A stretch of 64,000 nt of DNA, taken from the NCBI GenBank assembly GCA_029204225.1, contig CM055108.1, positions 48,680,996 through 48,744,995 on the forward strand. The letters are read 5' to 3'. The first letter of the stretch is position 1. Each line of letters starts with the position of its first letter. The notes under the pieces were generated by a model. It ran no database searches. It saw only the letters and a list, made by a program, of their open reading frames with translations, and was not told the DNA's origin. The position numbers were made by a program, and so were the translations under genes. The DNA is from Diphasiastrum complanatum. Its lineage: Eukaryota > Streptophyta > Lycopodiopsida > Lycopodiales > Lycopodiaceae. Shown here piece after piece: positions 58,679 to 64,000 of the stretch.

Positions 58679-58687
58679 TTATATAAG
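58679..58687 (+). promoter_or_regulatory. Possible TATA box of the MYB gene
   Basis: TTATATAAG lies about 400 bases before the coding start, on the same strand. It is the best TATA-like site I see in the upstream kilobase. A 5' UTR of that length would contain upstream ATGs, or an intron ending at CAG near 59052. Inference only. Confidence 0.35.
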
Positions 58688-59084
58688 TATCTGCTGCAGT
58701 CTTGCTTTTGCTACTAATTCTGTCTGTTAAATGTAAAATCAACATCTTAGTGTACTCCCACAAGCAAGGTTTACGAGGCATTGTAGTACGCTTTCTTTGG
58801 AGCATACATTTGAAGTCTTCGGAGATAACGGTTTTATTGTCAATATATAATGCTATGATGCCATTTCAAACAGATTCCTCTATCTGGATTCTAAATTTTG
58901 AAGTTATTGCCGCAGCATTGACACGGAAAGGAGTATAATCGTTGGTTAACATGCCTTCTAGCTGATGCTCGCATTGATACCCTCCATAATCTATGCATAC
59001 GGTTGCAAGTGTAATTGGCGATAGCCACATAGTGACAGCTCCCTTGATTACAGTCGCATTCTGCCATCATAAGCTTCGTCTCTT

Positions 59085-59250
59085 ATGATGGCTAAGACTG
59101 AGGTAAAGCAAATGGGACCTCGATCTTTCCTGCAGAAGCACAGGCTGCGTAAAGGACTGTGGTCTCCTGAGGAGGATGAAAAATTGGTACAGTATGTGAA
59201 GAAGCACGGCCATGGCTCCTGGAGCAATGTTCCTAAAGAGGCAGGTAGAG

Positions 59251-59309
<59 letters not shown>

Positions 59310-61065
59310 CTCTCTCTGGATTGTGACTTCCTTTCCTCACCTTAAACTGTAGACTGACTAGAAGCTGAGCTGAGCGGCTGCTGCGAGATACTACTGTCCC
59401 CCTACAGAGCTCATTTTATCATATCCCCCCTAAAAGCTTGTCTGTCTTTAGCCTCATCAGAGACTGCACCTTCAGTGCAACTCAAAATTGTGTAGCTGAT
59501 TTGAATATCGAATTATATATGAGGCTTAAATTTTTGGTGGGTTTGATTGTGTTTTTGCTTGTTGCATCTACTCCAGGATTGGATCGGTGTGGAAAAAGCT
59601 GTAGGCTTCGATGGATCAACTACTTGAGGCCAGATTTGAAGCGAGGCAGGTTCTCTGAACAAGAGGAGAAAGTTATTATAGATCTGCATGCCATTGTAGG
59701 CAACAGGTCCTACCATCAACTGAGAAATTCATTTGCAGTATTGGATGACATTGTCCCAATGTTTTTTAGCATAGAAGCAAAAGCGTTCGCTTTTCAACTC
59801 CTTCCAAAGTCATGAGTCAAAGTTTCTGGTGATCAAATTGTCTCTACTCTCTCTCAATTTTGTGAAATTGCAGATGGTCTCTGATAGCATCGCACCTCCC
59901 CGGCCGAACAGATAACGAAATTAAAAACTTTTGGAACTCGTTCATCAAGAAGAAGCTGAAGCAAAACGGCACTAATCCAAATAGTCACAAATTCATCACA
60001 GAGCTTCATGTTCAACGTCAACCACCTAGAACTATTTCACATCAAAGTATCGTGTCCCATGGCTTACCAGGGAACCAGCATACTAGCCATGCACCAAGCC
60101 CCATATCGTGTACTTTTCATACGGGTGACATGACAAAGATAAATGGATTCTCTGATGCCACCAGGTTAGTGAACAGTAGTGTTGTATCTTTGCCAAAATT
60201 CCAGGAAAACATTCAGATGGCTCCTCATCTACGTGCTACAAATACACAGTTAACTTACAGACCAGCTTTTCGTGCGGAAACGTCTTCCAAAGCAACGTCT
60301 ACTGCTGTTGACGTCGTATCGCCTTTGGGATCAATGATCCAATCTTCCATCACAAGAGCAGCTGGATCTCCAGACGTCTTGCAAGTTAACATTGGAACAC
60401 CAACTTACCCAGGAATGTTCGAGCCTCCAAGAGCAGTGTTCCAACAACAGGTTGATGTCATGGATTCTGAGAGCACCTCCAAACTTGGAAATGTAGCTAG
60501 CTTGTGCTCAGCTCTCTTTACTTATTCCAACAAAGAGGGCAGTACTTTTTCTGCCAATGCTCAACTTTGCTATCCGGCAAGAGACTACTGCAGAGGTTTT
60601 GCAAGTACTCCAAGTAGTGATGCAATACATTGCTTCCCGGACATGAATTCGAATAGAGCAGCAATGAAAATATGGGACCGAAGCAATAGCAACAGCAGCA
60701 GCAGTAGCAGCATTGATAACAGTATGACCTCTAACCAAGCTGAAGCTGTGAAGCAGAAGATGGAGAACAATATTTCTTATGGATTGTCTGAGCAGATTGG
60801 AGTCTCAGAACCTCCTTGCACTGATGATCAGTGGATCAAGCATTCCTTGACACCAGGAGGTATTGACAACGTCAACTGGTCTGAGTTATCAGCAGTACCA
60901 TGCTCATTGGCTGACAAAGACGACCAACTCCTCTCATCTGTACGATCCAGTACTACCGGATGGCAGCAAATCCAGGACATAGGACAGTGTGAACAATGTC
61001 ATCCCGATTATTCCGTGTTTGCTGACATACAACTCAGAGCAGCTCATTTCGATCAGATGCTTTAA
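59085..61065 (+). CDS. R2R3-MYB transcription factor (three exons, 493 aa)
   Basis: This is a nuclear DNA-binding regulator. The exons are 59085-59244, 59577-59706 (130 nt, the canonical second exon of plant R2R3-MYBs) and 59874-61065, all with GT/AG introns in phase. R2 (about residues 23-73) has Trp26, Trp46 and Trp66 in [17 protein letters not shown] and [17 protein letters not shown]3 (about 77-119) has Phe79, Trp98 and Trp117, ending [15 protein letters not shown], followed by the basic FIKKKLK. The R3 motif for bHLH partners is absent. R2R3 reads like the secondary-wall clades (MYB46/83 and MYB61/86 groups), so a role in wall or lignin control is an inference. The C-terminal 370 residues are Ser/Asn-rich, with a Ser run near 60690. 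The true start could be the second Met (59088) or Met10 (59112, MGPRS), a common family start. Confidence 0.92.
59251..59318 (+). repeat. (CT)n microsatellite in MYB intron 1
   Basis: A nearly pure TC run with two interruptions starts 6 bases after the splice donor of intron 1 (GTAGAG at 59245). Confidence 0.95.
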
Positions 61066-61069
61066 TCAA

Positions 61070-63639
61070 CAACCACATGCATGCCCTGGCTTATCCCATT
61101 TTGACTTCTAGGGCAGAATACTGTAGAATGTCTTGAAAATAGGCGTTCCCCATTGCCATTTGAAATTATACAAGCGTTATGGATGTACCCACCCTTAAAA
61201 ATAATTTATAGCGTGATCTTTAAAACTGCGTTTGGAGGTTTATGATTAGCTCAACAAACATCTCTGCTTTCTGAAGCGCATTGCGAGTTTACTACAGTGC
61301 TTTATGCAGGTGCCAACCTACCAGGTAATGTATCTGGTTTGTTCATTTATATACTAAGGGCAATCATTTGCTCCATGGCAAAAGTTGATTTCAGAAACAG
61401 CCATGCTGTACAGTTAACCACACAAGAGGGATAAGCCCTCCTTGCAGGAATAAAGTTCGGGTACTTGCTTTAAGTATCGAGATCCTTTTTGTACATATTC
61501 TAAGTAGTTTTAAGTAATTGTTGTGCTGAAACAAAATTGTGTTCCCATGATCATAGGTTTTGTTTTTGCCAAATTAAATGACTCCGAATGCATGCCTTCG
61601 GCTCCAAAACAGTGATGTTTCAGAATGTAGTAGAAACAATCTCTGTTAATGAACTACATACTAGAGTTTGTCACTCAAATTTCACATATAAATATGAGAA
61701 ACTTGAAGCTTAAAGAATTGATATAACAGAAACAAGCAATTCCTGAACAGATCATGAACCAACGACCTGAAAATTGGAGGGGTCAGCTCGATTGGCTGTG
61801 CAAACTTCCATTTTCTACTTAATTTGAATCATTACCCTACCCTTAATTTTAAGAAGGCCCTAGCAGCAGGGTCTACACTGATCTTCAATTTGAGTCTATA
61901 TATTAAAGGGATAAATCTGAAGTACTGAATATTGTGTAATGATCACAAAAGTGCCAGTATAAGTAGATAGAGTAGCATATATTTTCCCTCTTGTTTATTG
62001 CAAAATTCAAGGCTAAATTTGAGCCTTGTAAAATTTGAAGCTTTTGCAGTCTTCCAGCTAAAGGGCAAATTAAAATCTGAAATCTTGCTCTTGTGGATCA
62101 AGACTTATTATGGTTGTCCACTACCATCTTACAAACTCCAACATAAAGTCTTAAGACCAAGAAAACTTGAAGATGTGGGTTCCACCTATCTGTGATTATA
62201 AAAAGCAAACCAAGATAATATCTTACTCCTGAAAAACTTCTATAAGGTACCTTGTTGCACAAGTTTGTATATTTGTACAGCAAAAAGGAAAATTTTGCTG
62301 TATAGTATAAATTATGTTCAATTATGACATTTTAGGACCCTTCAGAATCTATTTTCAGAATTGATCATTTCAAGACATAATTGGCTATGGATGTGACATC
62401 CTTATGAATAAATTGATTAAGCTTGGACATTTTGGTCTAGTTCCATGGCATTCACCTTTTGCAAGTTGATAAGGCATTATTTTTTTATACCATATAATTC
62501 ACAAGCTTTACCAACACAAGTAGATTGCATGCTCTATTATTGTATTTTCTATCCACACAGTAAACTATTGTATTCTCAAATATGTAATTGCTAATATAAG
62601 CACAAGCATAGATTCTAATGACAAAGGTCACTTGGGTTGTAATTGACATGCGTTAAGTATCTAAAACATGTAATTGATATATGACAACAATGCATATGTT
62701 GTAGCTAATCCAAACCCAAGCATATGGCTAATTTCTCAAGTTGCTATGCAAAGAGTACCAAGGAAAGGGTCATTAATGATATAAGGAACCATCACCTAAA
62801 TATCATCCAGGAAAAGACAAGTATTTAGCACCATCCAATGTTGAAATTTGATGATTGTCATGCTCTTCAAAGGCCAATTTGGACGTATTTGACAGGCCCC
62901 TAGAATTTTATGCCATCAGCATTGAAGTGTATAATTTGTATAAAACCGCCAATTTGACAGGCGAAATATTCCAAAGAGTGACAATTCTAAAACATTGCCA
63001 ATAATCGTTGATAGATACATCCTCAATAATAATATCATTCAACAGAATGCCACAGTGGCTGACCTTTTGAATTTGACATGAAAGCGAGCAATAAATAGGA
63101 GGTCAGCCACAAATTTCCACAATGAGGCATAACAATAAAAAAAACAAATGCATTACTAGTGTTTTTTTGCACTGGGAACAGACATGTGACATATTATCCC
63201 TATACTGATCACAAACCAGAAGAGAGCGCTGTAAAATTCTAAGAAAAACGATTCTGAGTTTAGTTGTCTTGATTTTATGAGTATGATGGAATCTAGCCTT
63301 CCACAAGCTACGAGAATCGGAAAGGGACCACTTGGAATTAAACTAAGAGAAAGTAAACAACAGCTCTTTAGTAGCAGAGTAAACAGAGAAATATGAAATC
63401 TTGCCCATTTTATTCAAGGCCTTAAAATTCAATTTATTATCATAGTTAGAAGTTTGAGAAGTAGAGATAGGACAAAGATCACTGTGGGTGAAGGCATAAG
63501 CCAAAAAGCTAGATTCACAAAAGGACAAACCAAACTCATATCTGAGACGGGAAAGGCTAAGAAAGTAGATAGAATTCATGATATGGCTCCTAGTAGTTAA
63601 ACGTAATAGTACTAATGATTTCAAAGTTAGTTACTATAA
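61070..63639. other. MYB 3' flank; no recognised gene
   Basis: Apart from the 3' UTR of the MYB gene, no coding sequence, RNA gene or repeat can be assigned. Short ORFs are scattered on both strands. Confidence 0.5.
61449..61454 (+). terminator. Possible polyadenylation signal of the MYB gene
   Basis: AATAAA lies 384 bases after the stop codon on the gene strand. Plant signals are loose, so this is a candidate only. Confidence 0.35.
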
Positions 63640-63742
63640 GATCTAACGTGATTTCTATCACCATTGTTTTTGTTCGAAATTGATAGGCGTAGTCATGCAT
63701 AGAGAAAGAGAAAGATAGATTATTTCACTGTGCGCTGCAAGA
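63640..63742 (+). repeat. LTR/leader end shared with 2664-2761
   Basis: Blocks AACGTGATTTCTATCAC, TTGATAGGCGTA-TCATGC and the CACTGTGCGC end match 2664-2760. It runs directly into gag coding sequence at about 63743, without room for a normal leader. Confidence 0.6.
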
Positions 63743-64000
63743 AGATAATCGAAGAACTCAAAACACTTTGTCTACCTCTTCGTCTCATGATCTATATGTC
63801 AACAAGGGCTCAAAACAACCGAAGCAGAAAAGATCCAAGCAGTCTACATTGAATCAAAAACAGACTCAAAGTCAAGAACAATCATCAAATCCACATTCGT
63901 CGAAGAAGAAGATGTTTTGTAGGTATTGCAAGCGCAATAACCATGAGATCCAAGATTGCCAAATTCTCAAAGAGAAGAATGTAGCCAAGCAACCTGATCA
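63743..64000 (+). pseudogene. Copia gag fragment, cut by the window edge
   Basis: The frame from about 63743 reads LQEDNRRTQNTLSTSSSHDL, a basic Q/S/K-rich part and the knuckle CRYCKRNNHEIQDC (63918-63959). It is the same gag as at 3856-4170, where the knuckle differs by one residue (K for Q). The frame is open to the window end. The N-terminal half of gag is absent, because LTR-like sequence lies directly before it. The continuation lies outside. Confidence 0.88.

Noticed and set aside
59438-59815. A separate 125-codon gene
   Set aside because: It is exon 2 of the MYB gene read through both introns; the spliced model explains it fully.

Overview
This window is nuclear DNA of a land plant with a large, transposon-rich genome. 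The evidence is a spliced R2R3-MYB gene with the canonical 130-nt second exon, many Ty1/copia elements primed by initiator Met-tRNA, Ty3/gypsy fragments, and long AT-rich stretches with no gene. Fern, lycophyte or gymnosperm is plausible; the sequence does not settle which. There are no operons or CRISPR arrays, and I recognised no tRNA or rRNA. Only one gene looks like an intact host gene: the MYB gene at 59085-61065.

Layout. 1-4609: a decayed plus-strand copia pol with its LTR, abutting a minus-strand copia gag-PR-IN remnant, then a long TG/AG microsatellite. 6938-10505: an unrecognised intron-containing gene, possibly a transposase, whose halves lie on opposite strands on either side of a minus-strand copia gag/protease fragment. 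10515-20180: a deleted, chimeric minus-strand copia with a 561-codon ORF; its LTR is the target of a young copia (13685-20114) with a perfect 5-bp target duplication and 655-bp LTRs that I find differ at one base. 20154-23487: a centromeric-type histone H3 pseudogene followed by an exon-split Ulp1 (C48) peptidase pseudogene, which is itself broken by a minus-strand copia fragment. 23500-34760: copia debris, LTR-like sequence and gene-free DNA.

34761-43800: a plus-strand gypsy derivative that keeps gag and parts of integrase but lacks protease, RT and RNase H. It has 25-bp repeat arrays, an unrecognised extra ORF and a duplicated hairpin block. 44750-46120: low-complexity T-rich DNA and a minisatellite. 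46121-52019: a nearly full-length but broken minus-strand copia. 52249-55860: repeat-family copies, a minus-strand gypsy integrase end and a copia LTR. 55860-63600: the gene-bearing part, with the MYB gene. 63640-64000: the start of a plus-strand copia gag related to the one at 3856-4609, cut by the window edge.

The genes do not form a pathway. The window records repeated insertion, internal deletion and capture of host-like fragments. Its most unusual parts are the centromeric H3-like relic next to an Ulp1-like gene, the split transposase-like gene, and the chimeric 561-codon ORF.
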